Of a stretch of DNA of 64,000 bases, positions 33,901 to 46,539 are shown piece by piece. The position numbers were made by a program, and so were the translations under genes. The stretch is from Diphasiastrum complanatum (taxonomy: Eukaryota > Streptophyta > Lycopodiopsida > Lycopodiales > Lycopodiaceae). The DNA is taken from assembly GCA_029204225.1 (NCBI GenBank), contig CM055102.1:3165528-3229527 (forward strand), in the 5' to 3' direction. Within the stretch, counting starts at the first letter, position 1. Each line of letters starts with the position of its first letter. The notes beneath the pieces are model-generated. The model did no database searches. It had not been told where the DNA came from and saw only the letters and a program-made list of their open reading frames with translations.

Positions 33901-36900
33901 ATGGTGCACGCCCAAGGTGTCCAAGAACTTTTCAAAAGAACTGATCCATTCCTGATGACTCCAAACAGGTGGGGCATCTGCAGCGATCACCCGATAACCC
34001 TGATTACAATAGAGGAAGCAAGTACAAATATATAAGAATAAGGTGACACTAATTTCCTAAAAAATTTTACTTTTCCAGAATTCTTATATTCTAGATTATC
34101 ACAAACCACGAGCCTGAACTTCACAGGCATTATCAATACTAGATGCAATCAATACTTGAAGTGGACAATCTTATAGCCCTCACATGCAAAGCAAAATCTA
34201 ATAAGCTAGCACCCTACTGTAAGATGGTCAAGTAGCCTATAAAGGAGAAAAAAGACTAAAAAGAGTATGAAAGTGACAACAATCAGTAAAGGCAGAATAT
34301 ATTGTGCCCTAACCTTCGCTACAGATAAATTCAAAGAATTAGCTACTCAGGGGCACCCAATAGCAAGAAATCTAACAATTTGAGTAGAGTTATAGAGCAA
34401 AATTGGAATTTAAACAGCAAAAATACTGAAAAAAAAGTGCAATCGTGCTGGAAATAATTACAAACGTACAGATCTAAGACAAACATACGCTTGACAAATC
34501 AGCCAACTCATGAGGAGGAATCATGCCTATTAATACATGACGAGAGGGTCCACTGAAATAGACCTGGAAGCCCCATGAGCTGAACAAGCTTATCCAAATG
34601 CCAAGTCAATAATGATAAAACTAAGTGACCTTATCCTAATGTTAGAGGAGACCAAAAGACCAAACCCTAACGTCTACAGCTAAACAATGAGCAATACTAT
34701 GTCATTGGCCCATGGCCTGATATATGGTCCATAAGTGGCCTTTAGCTACATTTGAATGCTCAAACAATGTTGTAACTCAAGCTACATGTTTGATTTCTTG
34801 ACTTGGAAAAAAAAAGTTCCAAAAAATCTGACATTCGTTGCAACCATGAATTGAAGTTATCTTTGTGTTGATTTGACTAATTCTTTGGGGGATTCCACCT
34901 GGAAGAAGACATTGAGGTTTGATCATGACCCCTTTGGACCTTTGTGATTTTATTACTTTGTCTTTGTTGAGAGGATTTTCTACCCTTTGCTACAAATCAA
35001 TGCTCCACAGACAATCTCCATAGATGCAAGATTTTGTCTCCTCATCACTTGTTGTAGAAGCAAGCCTCCAAATTCTTGAACATCACAAGATTCTTCCTTA
35101 CTGACAAACTGGTAAAAAAAATCTTGAAACGTGTTTGCCAAGTCATGGAATGTATTGGTAGCAACTCAGTGTATTTCACTTTCTCACCAACAGCACAAAG
35201 TTCCTATCACATCTTAAAGTCTATTAGATTTCATACACTAACTCACGGCCTTCATCCATTTTGGCATTGTGGAGTTCACTCCTAAAATAGAGGATTCTTG
35301 ATGAATTGACTGTGTCAAACACGGACTACTGAAGGGCCAAACGTTAGTAACCCCTTATGCATCCTCAATGTAGAAATGATGTTGCCTTTGACTGACATGC
35401 TGATCATGAAATGAGCTCTTCTGCTCCTTTTGTCAATGCCTTAATTTCTTCACAAAAAGTAGAGTCCCCTTGCTAGTTACAATCCCTGGTGATCCTTCTC
35501 CCATTATGATATTATTCATCTTGAACTTCCAGATTGGGTAGTTGGAGCCATCTAAATCCTCTAGAGACTGTTCCACCCATGCTTGCGTGCAAACATGGAC
35601 TACTAGAGGGTCCAAGCTTTACTAACTGTTACATACCCACAAGGGTACGCAACAGGAAACTTGAGGTGACGGTCTCAATTATGGGACGGAACGCTGATCT
35701 GGAGCTACAGGTCTTTTGGGTGCCACGTGTCAATGTCTAATTGGCGCGTGGTAACTCGCTATTATAGACCCGCGTCAGTGTGCACAACTGCCGCGTGTCG
35801 TTGGTCATGCGTGACTCCTATGGAGGGAGATGACCCGCCTGGACTATGTATATAGAGGTAGATCTCCAAGAGCTGGGCATTCATTCTCTGAGAGGAGAAT
35901 GAAGAGCTCTTCCACTAGTGGTCAGTTCAGGACGAGTATCTAGGCCTCAGAATGTAGGTAGGTGAGGGTCGAGGGTAAGGCATGGTGGTATGGGACACCA
36001 TGGCTTACATGAGATCCAAGCATGCTTGATGGTGGTCTGTAGCTCCAGTGCACAGGGGTGAGGTGGCAGTACCTCTATGGTTGGGTGGTAATGTAGCGTT
36101 CGTCACCTGTTTGTGCTTTAGCAATGACCGGCACGACGATGGGGATTCTTACACTAACCCCTCACGCATCCTCAATGTAGAGATGAGGTTGCCTTTGACT
36201 GACATGAGGAAGCTATTCTGCTCCTTTTGACAATGCATTAATTTTTTCATCAAGGAGTCTAGTCCCCTCTTGTTACAATCCCTGCTGATTTTCCTTCCGT
36301 TATAATATTATACACCTTGAACTTCCAAATTGAGTAGTTGGAGCCCTCCAGCTTGTTAAATCCTCTAAAGACTGCACCATCCAAGCTTGCAGGCAATGGA
36401 TCTTACAAGCAAAGGAATGCTTCTTCTGCAAAATCTTCAAGAACCATAGATAGTCATTTGAAGTTAATTGCCAGTATTATCTTATCATTTACAAAGGTAA
36501 ATCACAAAAAGGACTACATGCTATCCATACAGATGCCACTAGCCCAAATGGCACAAGTCAAGTCAAAGGTTTTCTTTGCTATTTTACAATAGTACGACAG
36601 AGCTTCGATGTTTGGTTCTAGAACACATTACAACCTCCAATCCACCCGAGACCCCTTACCCCTCTTTTTGCACAGATAATTTAACTTTTTAAAGAAAGAG
36701 AACTTTCAATTGACCATAGCAATGCTTGATGAAATTCATAAAACATATCACATATCAAGTACTCGTGATAAACTTAGTCGTCACTCCTGATAGGGAAAAT
36801 GTCCAGTTTGGCACTAATTTGATGCTATGTCAAACCATTGAGCTCAAATTGTCAAAAATGCCTTTTCTTCTTTTGCAAAGGTTTGTTAATGAAAGAATAA

Positions 36901-38785
36901 ACAATTCTCATATAGCAGCTAAGAGTATACAGGATTGGGCATCGTCAAGTAAATAGCCTAATATAGAAGTCTCAACAAAGTGAATGCTTGGAAAGAAGCT
37001 ACTCCACCAAATTCACACGCTATATGTAAATGGCTTCATATCTAAGATGCAATACCTTAGAGCTACACGCTAAAACTGATAAGAGAGATTATTGTCCCGT
37101 TATAGAATCAATACAGACTAAAACCATCAATAGGGCTTGATTAAGGTAGAAAATTAACAACTAGCAAAAAACTTGGCTTTGCATTGATGTCAACCTTGAC
37201 TCTGCCATCCAATATGGTCTGCCAAAAACATGAGCAACTAAAGAATGTAAGATAGTTGCAAATAGTTCTTGAGCGAGCATCCATTGGACAACATTGAAGA
37301 ATGTAGTGAGTAAAAGATAAAGTAAAGACAATGAACTCATTCAGCATGCCATCTTGTAGACCTGATTTAAAAAGTCGACTTGTTGCAACACTAGAATATC
37401 AAATCATGGGAAATTCACACCTTCACAGACAAGGATAATATGATCTTATAGAACACCTCTGCAGTTCCTGCCGTGCCAGAAAGGCAAACAAGTGGAGGTA
37501 TAACTTTTGGACCAAAGTCGTAGTATCTCCACTCTGCTGATCCGACCTGCAACTTAAGTCATATGGTTAACATCAAAGGCAAGACAAGCTTCATCACAAA
37601 GAATGTTCCTGATTACAACCGACTGAAATAATTCATGTTGAAGTCGTAGACGTCTCCCTACTTATGGAATTCATAGGATCATAAAGTAAGTAACAAAGAA
37701 GCTTCAAAGTCATGTAACATTTTTCCAAAGCAGAGACCCTACCCAATCATACCCTATGAGATTTGGCAAAGATTTGGCAAAGTCACATCATTCTGATAAA
37801 ACATCATTCCCAGCTGAACTTGAAATTTTTGTTGAAACTTCAAACGTATTATTTACATATTTAAGACCAACAATAAAAAAAATACTGTAAAAAGCATCGA
37901 TCACAAGTTTTTCACAAGAACCCAACTGAAAATTCGGTTTCTAGAATAGAAAGCATGTGGAAATTCAACAAATACTTTTCCAAGCAACGTTGCAATGCAA
38001 AATGTTTATGCTAGAAGTACGGGCTCTAAAAGTGAAATGCCTATTATCTAGATATACGCAAAAAGGTTACCACTAATAGACAAATGTCAATCTAGAAGTG
38101 AATTTTATAGGCCAGAAGTTTGTTTATAGACCTCTACAAATACTTTTTATATTTAGGCAGGCCTACATCGAGCATCTACAATAGCCTATATAGAACTATT
38201 ACATTGTACCTATCTTTGAAAAGTAGATGTGGACTAGTAGGTAAGTGAGGTAGTTGAAGTAGGTGTCATACATGAGTAGGTAGGGTAGGTGAGGGTAGGT
38301 GAGAGAGAGAGAGAGAAAGAAAGAAAGAAAGAAAGATCTTTATAAATGTCCATGAAATACCCTAAGGTACATAGGACTGAAAAAGGTACATGTCAAGTAT
38401 GCACGGTGGAGCATGAAAGCTCTACCACCTAAAAGAACAAAGACACAAGACTACAGGTAAACAGGAAATAATGATGATAGACAAGGAGAGCCTTATCATC
38501 ATATAAATGTCTCTCCGCCTATGAAATAGTGATGTAAGGTATGTTGAGACACTGTCGCTGAACGAACTGTGTCTCTCTGTCTCTGAGTGGATGGTCGGTG
38601 GCGTCTTTGCTGCCGTGAAGTTGTAGATCGTGGCCTGTGGGCTGTCTGTCCCTCTAGTCGCCGACACTGTCTCTGCCGTCTATGCATGGAGGTGTCCGGG
38701 ATCTCAGCCTCTCCATCAGAATCAGTACTCTCCTGCCTCTGCCTCCGACGTGATAAACACTCCTGTATGCTCAGCTGTATCAAGG

Positions 38786-38862
<77 letters not shown>

Positions 38863-41464
38863 AAAGAAAGAAAGATTTTATTAATGTCCTTGAATACCCC
38901 ATCGTATAGAGAGAGAGAGAGAGAGGCTTTGAATAAAAGCCAAGTAGCGAGAGAGGACAAGCTTTATGATAGCATGATAATGCTACTATTTTGAGTCAAG
39001 AGATCATTGTATTATGTACTTCTATGATAAAGTGATCTCTCTTGATTGCTTATGCTATCATCAATGGTAAATGATAAGTTTAGTACTATAGGTGTCTTCT
39101 TCATTTAATTCTTGTTATGTACTTGATAAATGAGAGCACATAGTACTTAGTCAAGTATGTTTAACTATCAATCATTTTATTTAGCATTTGTTTGTAAAAC
39201 AAAGATTTGCAAGTCCTGGACAGCTTTGAAGTCATTTCTTCATGGTATCTAAACGCGTTTCGAAACGCGGTCCAGAAACGCGTTTCGGGTTTTTTGCAGA
39301 AACGTTCAGAAACGCGTTTTAATTTTTTTATTTTTTTGGGCAATATGGGTATCAAATAAAAGCTCTAATTAAGAGCATTATTACTGTGTTGATTTCCAAA
39401 TGTTTCGGGTACAGGATAGTCCAGTTTAGGTGCATTAACTCCCAAGTTTACGTTTGGCTGGATCCTCCTTGAGTACCTTTCAATGAAGCACTGACTTTAA
39501 ACTGCAAAGAGAAAGAATTTATGACAAAGATTAAGTCTCCAAATTATCGGAGAGCTTGAGACAATGCAGCAGCCCTACTTTACTCATAATGAGCATTAGA
39601 TTAATGTATTGCCATTTCATAGATATTTAACAAATATTTCTTTGAGTGATGATCTACTATGCACATGTTACAACGTTCTTATTTTGACTACAAGTATAGA
39701 GTACTTATCAACGTACTACGCAATGATATGTTAAACGTGGCTTTAAGACCTAGTACACTGTTCTTATTTTGACTACAAGTATAGAGTACTTATCAACGTA
39801 TTACGCAATGATATGTTAAATGTGGCTTTAAGACCTAGTACACTATAAACCTAGAAAGAACTAGGGCATTTGAATAGACCTTAGAATAGATTCCTTGACA
39901 TTCTTTTGACTAGTCACTGTTCACTTCGCAAGGATGTGGGACCGTGTTTATTGTTATTCATCAATTGTGCAACATTGTTATTGATCGATTGAGTAACATT
40001 AATTTATCCTCTACAAATCTACTACATCAAGACTACAAAGTTGTAAGGACATTGGATGTGAGAAATCTTGCACATACAACATCCAACACTGATTTCGCAA
40101 AATGGTCCCTTAAAATTTGTTCAACAAAAGACTCAACCTAACATTAAATGAAACTATTCACTACTTCAGGATCTTTGAAGCCATGTGCCTCCTATATCTA
40201 TATCCTAACTTGTCCTTCACTACTTGTTTCAATCTTTACTGGCTTTCAATGCAGTTATTATCTGGAAATATGAATATCCATTGTTAGTTCACAGGAGGTT
40301 AATCGCCTCAATATTGTTGTTTGGATGCAGGATTGCACTAGAAATATGTCATCCAAAGGTTAACTCTAGGATAGTGGTAAGCATAACATAAAGGTTTTCC
40401 ACAAAATTTTGAAACCGATATAAAATCCATTCCACACTGCAAAAGTCCCTTCCACAAGTATTACCTGCCCAGCAAACTATGAAAGTACATAGTCGGAGAT
40501 TTACATGCACACAAGATTTTCCATTGTTGGTAAGATACTTTGACCAATTTATCGTAGAGAAGGATGTCTGAAAAACATTTATAGCACCGATTACAAATGT
40601 TACGAGCAAGTTAAGTAGATTTGTCGCTCAATGTTTACATTAGGGAATGGTCTTTCTTGAAACGTTTGATGGTGGCTTGAGTGATTTTTTAGGGTTGGTC
40701 TTGCCCTAACGGGCTGACCATAGCTTCTCAAATGACCCTTACTGCCAGTAAAGGTCACTAGAAACCATACAGGTTCGTCTTAACTTCTCAAATGACCATT
40801 ACTATTAGTGAAGTGTAAAAACCAACCTTATGCATAAACTAAGTGCAAACTCTACTTAATGGAATCCACCCACATCGTCTTGAATCATCAACTCCATCAC
40901 ACTTAGCATGGACCATATGCTGTGTACTCGTATCCTTCACGACGAGGCAAGCTGAGCTGCCGGAGCGGCGAAACCTGCTACAAGACTAGCCAGCTGTCAG
41001 ATGAAGGATACCTGATGTAGCAGTTGCAGATGGATGGCTGGCATGAAACTTTTTTATGAGACCCTGCTATGGCATGTAATCAGGCTCCTCCTGACCAACC
41101 ACAAAATGCCACGTGTATGTCTTCTACCTTCACAAATGCTAGGGCATCCCGGGTCATGTCATCAACCCCAAGAGGAGGTGCAGATCCCATCCAAAAATTC
41201 TAAAAAATACGGAAGAGTAGGTTCAGATCACATCTATCTCAACTTTCAGACAGCGATCCCCACAACAGACAATGGCATCAGAAAATACTGCAAAGTGGGT
41301 TAGCCTGGAGCTGATGTTGAGACGTGATAGCAGTTGTTGTTAGTTCAATTCCAGCTTAAAATAGAAGAAAGGGTGCTTACGGAAACATGGTGAAGAGGCA
41401 CATGGGCTTTGAAGTGAAGGAAATCCCCTGGAGCCATTGACATCAAACTCTTCCCACTCCACAT
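29742..41464 (-). CDS. SPG21: Maspardin-like alpha/beta-hydrolase, complete, eight exons
   Basis: Exons on the minus strand: 41464-41381, 37546-37421, 33999-33901, 33025-32883, 32772-32664, 31067-30960, 30505-30365, 30209-29742. Every intron is GT-AG, and all joins are phase 0 except exon 4/5, which splits one codon. The product is about 425 residues. Family landmarks in order: [73 protein letters not shown] (nucleophile elbow, Ser110), [72 protein letters not shown] and [10 protein letters not shown]. Plant homologues are longer than human maspardin because of a variable acidic C-terminus; here residues after ~280 are acidic and the last ~60 are hydrophobic and less certain. Human maspardin works in endosomal/trans-Golgi trafficking; catalysis is unproven. 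The start is MWSGKSL or the downstream MSMAPGD (41443); an in-frame TGA lies upstream. Confidence 0.95.
30857..30929. repeat. (CT)n microsatellite in maspardin intron 6
   Basis: A perfect CT array (GA on the coding strand) of about 36 units. It begins only about 30 nt after the exon 6 donor (GTAAGA at 30959-30954). Confidence 0.97.
31068..32663 (-). other. Maspardin intron 5
   Basis: A 1,596-bp intron with no recognisable gene or transposon domain. The minus-strand ORF at 31654-31851 has no motif. Confidence 0.75.
35330..36430 (-). pseudogene. Duplicated copia gag N-terminus in maspardin intron 2
   Basis: The minus strand reads [20 protein letters not shown] at about 35555-35510 and again, diverged, [18 protein letters not shown] at about 36345-36300, both the copia gag start. 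The surrounding ~270 bp (…CCTCA-GCATCCTCAATGTAGA-ATGA, GTTGCCTTTGACTGACATG, CTGCTCCTTTTG) is present twice in direct orientation, about 35360-35610 and 36155-36400. The second unit has a solo LTR inserted at its start. Confidence 0.8.
35627..36153 (+). mobile_element. Solo LTR with 5-bp target-site duplication
   Basis: A 527-bp element starts TGTTACATACCC and ends GGGATTCTTACA (TGTTA...TTACA). It is flanked on both sides by CTAAC (35622-35626 and 36154-36158). It is more GC-rich than its surroundings and has a TATA-like TATGTATATAGAGG at about 35846, giving the plus orientation. It interrupts the duplicated gag relic. The family is probably gypsy, from TGTTAC start and length, but no internal sequence is present to prove it. 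Confidence 0.85.
38281..38336. repeat. GA/GAAA purine tract
   Basis: GTAGGTGAG repeats lead into (GA)n and then (GAAA)n, within maspardin intron 1. Confidence 0.85.
38788..38859. repeat. (GA)n microsatellite in maspardin intron 1
   Basis: A perfect GA array of 36 units, followed by GAAAGAAAGAAAG. A shorter GA block lies at 38908-38925. ORFs across it are Arg-Glu or Ser-Leu runs. Confidence 0.97.
39251..39320. repeat. Cluster of AAACGCGTTTC palindromes
   Basis: The palindrome AAACGCGTTT appears at about 39251-39260, 39276-39285 and 39310-39319, with partial copies GAAACGCGG and GAAACGTTC between. The local CpG density is far above that of the AT-rich flanks. Confidence 0.85.
39675..39844. 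repeat. 85-bp tandem duplication
   Basis: Two adjacent 85-bp units (39675-39759 and 39760-39844) begin GTTCTTATTTTGACTACAAG and differ at two positions (CTACG/TTACG, AAACG/AAATG). Confidence 0.97.
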
Positions 41465-41532
41465 GCTGCTCTCCCTCTCGCGCTCGTTCACCTCACTCCT
41501 CTTCGCTCAGCTCCGATCCAACACCTCTGCCA

Positions 41533-41534
<2 letters not shown>

Positions 41535-41574
<40 letters not shown>
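41535..41574. repeat. (CT)n / GAGA tract just upstream of maspardin start
   Basis: A 20-unit perfect CT array (GA on the coding strand) lies 70 bp upstream of the first ATG, within the likely 5' UTR or core promoter. GA dinucleotide tracts are known binding sites for plant BPC/BBR GAGA-binding proteins; a role here is inferred from position only. Confidence 0.9.
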
Positions 41575-41578
<4 letters not shown>

Positions 41579-43380
41579 CCTCTTGGTATGTCTTTGCTAA
41601 ATGTGAAGTGATGATATGTCATCTTTGTTTGTAGGCCCTTTCAAAATTGTGCCCATGTGACCCCTAAAAAATAGGGCTGGATAAAGAGCATTTGCTATGT
41701 CCTCCAAAATGGAAGCTTCAATTGCTATGTTGTGAGGGTATTGAATACGATGTTAATATTGGTGGTCATCGATCCAAGTATCAATACCCAGAATGAAGGG
41801 GTATTAGCATTTCCAAAACTTGCCAAAATCTGTATATCTTTAAAGAGTCTTCAAATTTGAATACCCACCTAGGATTGATGTCGATAAAGTGCTTGTCTTT
41901 TACATGTGTTATTAGTGTCCAATTGCGGCTATAAAACATCGGATAAAGTTTTCAATCAAAATCTTATTGATAGCTACTCGACATATTTGAAATGTGAACT
42001 TCATATTTGTACTACTTTGAAACATGTGTTGAAAACTTTAAGATCTTGAGTTTGAGCTCTATACTTGAGTTAAGTTGAAAGATATGGTTAAAAAAATAGT
42101 AAGTTATTAAGTATACACTCTTGCCTAAGGTACTTTGAAATATGGTAAGGTTTTCTTATTTCAAAAAGTTCTAAATGGATTTCATGCTTTCAAATAATTT
42201 ACTCAATTTTCTTAAGCTTACAAGTTTGAATATTGATTTTTTCTTTTATGCTGATTTTTTTCTCATTTCCTAAACAAGTCACTACGAACCCAATTTCTTG
42301 ATGAAGTATAATCATCAGTTCTACTATTCCAAATTTGAGAGAATTGGAGAACCAACAATTTAAACTATGTTTTTTAAATTGATAATCAACATTTCAAATT
42401 ATTTGTATGGATAAAATATCAATCAAGATAAAAAGAAAACCTCAAACATCTAAACATGGTAGTTATGAAGAAGTTTTGAAAGTAGATAATGGAATTGTCA
42501 GGATTGAAAAATTCTAAGATCCACGCAACATTGGTGCATACCTGACATCCTTGTGCTCCAAACTTACCTTGGCCTTATATGGATGTACAATGTTAATAAT
42601 GTTCATGTTGTAAGTAGGCGGTGTGTACCCTACACGTAGTAATAGATCTGTACTATCAACCACTATTTGAGTCCAAATTGCTAGGGGGTTCATGTTTAGG
42701 AGCCTCACGGATCAAATTAAACCTAGCTTGGTTGTATGTGTGTTGTTGACCCACAGTCATGGGGAGGTAGTAGGCAAACACTACTACCCCATAGGACATC
42801 AGTAGGGTATTGATGACACACCAGCATGAATAGGCAAGCAAGCTCATTCACTCATAAATTGACATAAAAACAAGTTGTTGATAATTATCTTGATTTTACC
42901 ATTTTAATTTTCGTTTGAGGTAACAACATTTTATGAAAAATGAGGTCCTAATTTTTGTTTGTGCATGTAAGTAGACATCTCTTCCTCTCACTTCTTATAG
43001 CATATAACATAACCAATAACAACAAAAATGTGCATTTTTGCAATCATTTTTTTATAAACTGCATAGCAAATACGCAAAGTATAAAACTATAAATATACAC
43101 ATTTCATTCGAATGTGTAACATGAGAAGTGTCAGATAGATAGTGGTGGTGGGGTGTAATTTGTGATGATTTGATTGTTGATCTTCCAACTTGTGGGTGAA
43201 CCAATTGTAAAATCCTATGTTGCAACTAAAATATATGAATGCTCATGAGTGGGATGATGGGTTGATTTTTCAAATGAAATTAAACTCGCGTCTTTGAACC
43301 AATTGTTCTTAATGGAAGAAGGCCATTACGAGAGTAAACTTGTTTTGTCTTTGACATAATCTAGATAGTTGATTCACACC
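41575..43380. other. Maspardin upstream region, no gene seen
   Basis: AT-rich. Two minus-strand ORFs at 42514-42847 have no recognised motif. The first few hundred bases hold the presumed promoter. Confidence 0.45.
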
Positions 43381-43389
43381 ACATATTTC

Positions 43390-44830
43390 CTGCCGCATTT
43401 CATAGAAATTTCAAACTTAGTCTCTTGAAGTGGAATCAACCATGTTGCAATGCAACTATTGATAAGGGCTTTCTTCTTCATATGCATGATGATCTTGGTA
43501 AAGAAAGAAGAAAATTAACTCCGAACTTGGAGTTTTCATATTCTAAATCATACACAATCATTCCCACTCAATAGTAGGGTCGTGTTTTGCAAGGATACCA
43601 ATCTCACTTGCACAATAAATATGGTGATCATAACATCTTTTATCATTGGGTTGAGCCAATGGGTAGCCAACTCCACAATGTGAAGTACTCATGTGCATAT
43701 GAAAAGGCTTGTTCCAAGTAGTGCCACAATTTGGCTTTAACCAAGGAAATAATGATTTTTTAAAAGGCACATCTTCTTTTGGTGTAATGACATATTTAAT
43801 CCTTTTTTGAGCAACCCACAAAAAATCCAAGTTCAAATTGCATGGCATAGAATAAATTATTAATGATAATCGACCATGCATGACAAAAAAATCTATACAT
43901 TTTGCAATACTGAAGATTTTTCTCTTTCGATGAAAATGCCATACTTAAAGACTATGTGTCCCAAGTAAACCACCTATATTAAATAGCAAAGGTATGGTTG
44001 AGGGAGATTAATTCTTGTGTCAAGATCTCCACTCCTTTGAAGTATTTTTTTTCTAGGTTATGGAGGTGATTAATGTGATGATTGATATACATGAAAGTCA
44101 TTCAAAATATGCTCATGAATTTGTTCAAGTTATCATAAAAATCTTGAGACATGACTTCTTGAAGTGATGTCAAAGCATTGAAAAGTCTAGAGAACATTAT
44201 CTAATTATAATCATGTGTTCCCCATTTTATAGTAGCATATTGTTTTCTTAATCCTCTTGAGCAAGTGCAATTTGATTGTAACCAACAAAGTCAACCAAAA
44301 ACCTATAGAGCTCATCCCTATTACTTGATCCAAATTGAATTTATTTAAGGGTAGATTTTGCCATATTCTTTGGGACAACAACTATGGGGCATTGTAAACG
44401 ACATCATAGATGAAGCCAACCTTGACCAATTTTTTATTCTTGTGTCAAACTTTGCATGTGTATTTCACTTTCATCTTGCATATCTTTTGTCACAATAGAT
44501 TAGCATCAATTATCCATTAGATATACTCATGAAATATTGGATGAATTCTCTTTGACACATTATAGTTCTCCAAATATACATCTGTGAAATGCTTAAAGAG
44601 CCCTTGAACTTGCATTTAAATTCAAGGGTCAAGGATAGAAAAGATAATAAATAAGAATCCATGCAATTCAACAATCAAGAAGGCATCACGCAAGGGAATG
44701 CTAGAACAAACATTGTAGTGACGATGATAGAATGAATTACATAGCGACAAAATGTCGACACCATAGGGCTCATTTGTTGGCAACTCAACCAATTGTTCCA
44801 TATCATGTCTATGCAACTTAAGAGTATAAT
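43390..44830 (-). pseudogene. Gypsy RT and RNase H relic
   Basis: Minus-strand frames near 44330-44240 read FLVDFVGYNQIALAQED, a decayed FLDGFSGYNQI. Near 43690-43570 they read HCGVGYPLAQPNDKRCYDHH and IYCASEIG, the RNase H start (usually DAS...GAVL.Q...HPIYYASR). In between is LGHIVFKYGI. Many stops and shifts. Upstream, LVELPTNEP near 44790 may be the protease-RT linker. Confidence 0.75.
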
Positions 44831-45959
44831 CATTATCAATGGCTACACAAGTTTAGGCTTACGAAATTGATCCAACAATACACGTAGTCACCATGACGAC
44901 AACTCGTCTTTGACATTCCCAACCAACAACAATAACCTCAAATAAACCTAAATACCTAATGGAGATGTTTTATATATTGGGATTGACCATACCATGTTTG
45001 CACTTTTTGTCAAAAAAAAAAAAAAATGGATGCATGATCTAGAGTTGTATGATGTGGCGAGCCACAAAAAAATTAGAAACGGAAAACGAATTCCACCTAT
45101 TCTCCCTTTTGTGGATTAACTGGCACCAAGGACATCACTCCCACTAGCTCAACCTCTAGCCCCCAAAGGAGCCCATCAGGCTAGAGTGTTGAAAATGTTG
45201 ATTGAATCATATGTGAATGTGGCTAAAATGTTTCTATTGTGAGTCAAAGGACATTTTGCTAGTGATTGTGTAGGGTGTGTATATTCGATGGTGAGCAGCC
45301 CTTTGGCTGTCAAGAAGGGTTAGAACACAAAGATAGGTTCCTAACTATGTTTAGTTGCTAGTTTGGATGCTTTTCTATTCATCTTTTTCCAGCTTCAATT
45401 GATGTTCAACAACCTCCTACCATCCAATTTTATAAAAAAAACAAGCAAAAATCATGAATTTTAGCTCTTTCTAGGTTTTTTCACCATGCCCAATTGGAAA
45501 TTAATGGCAAGAATGTTCTCCAAATCCACATGCAATCCAATATACAGAGTTACAACCAATGAATTGATCTGAGCTTGCTAGATTTTACCCTCCATTTTGT
45601 GCCAAAATCATGGAAAACAAGCCAAATTTGGCCACAAAAGAGCCTAGAATCCAAATACATGGGAAGATCCAACATGCAAACTGAAGTTCAACTACTTAAA
45701 AGTGAATTAACTTGCTGGAAATTTCAGATCCTTAGCTAGTTTTGAGCTACACATGCTAAAACTCCAAAAAAGACACCAAAATTGATCTCCTATCACAATT
45801 CTCCATAAACTCCATTGAATTTGAGAGAGATTTGAAACATGCAAATTGAATTTGGGAAGATCCACCAACTTGCAACTGCTCCTCTCCTTGGATGAGAATA
45901 CTAGTTGAATACCACCAAGCTCCAATGAAAAGCCATACCTCTCCAAACTTGTAAGCCTT

Positions 45960-46080
45960 GCTCTGATACCACTATAAGGGAAGCTCCTTAGATCCTGCTT
46001 ACAAATCCTAAACACAAAGGATAACACACTATGGAGAAACCACCCAACCAAGTAGAAGCATCCAATCAATCTCTAGAAGC
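45960..46080 (-). repeat. Retroelement LTR end with primer-binding site
   Basis: The minus strand reads GGTATCAGAGCAAGG at about 45973-45959 after ...CCTTATAGT, a tRNA-Met-type primer-binding site. The sequence above it (to roughly 46500) should be the LTR. The downstream ORF 45707-46069 has no domain. Family unknown. Confidence 0.5.
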
Positions 46081-46539
46081 CTCACCCCCAAGCCAAGGAA
46101 CAAGAAGCGTGAATGTAGAGTGAGAGCCTGGCAATGAATCAAGAACCATGATGAGGAGTAGGACAAGTTTGGACCCATTATATAGAGCTAAAAGCATCCT
46201 AGGCACTTAGCCATGCATAGCCCTAAGTTCCCTATACATAGATTCACCTAGAATAGAGTCCTATGCATGGACCAACTATTCATAGAATTGCTATTGATAA
46301 CTCTACACATGCATACACTGTCTCATACCTTGTCTAAACTCCATTTAGTGTATTATGGGCCTCACAAGGATATTAGTTACTTTCGGGTCACGTCCAGTAT
46401 GATGTGGCATAACTAACAACTTGTTTCACTGGAGTACCGTGTATCCAAGACTAGAGTATACTGTATCCTATGTACTAGTCATGGACATAATACTAAATGT
46501 CAAGCTAGTGAATAAAGTTGGGGTTCCCACCAAAACTGG

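Noticed and set aside
45707-46069. 120-codon minus-strand ORF, Leu/Phe/Ser-rich
   Set aside because: It spans an LTR end and a primer-binding site and has no domain; chance open frame.
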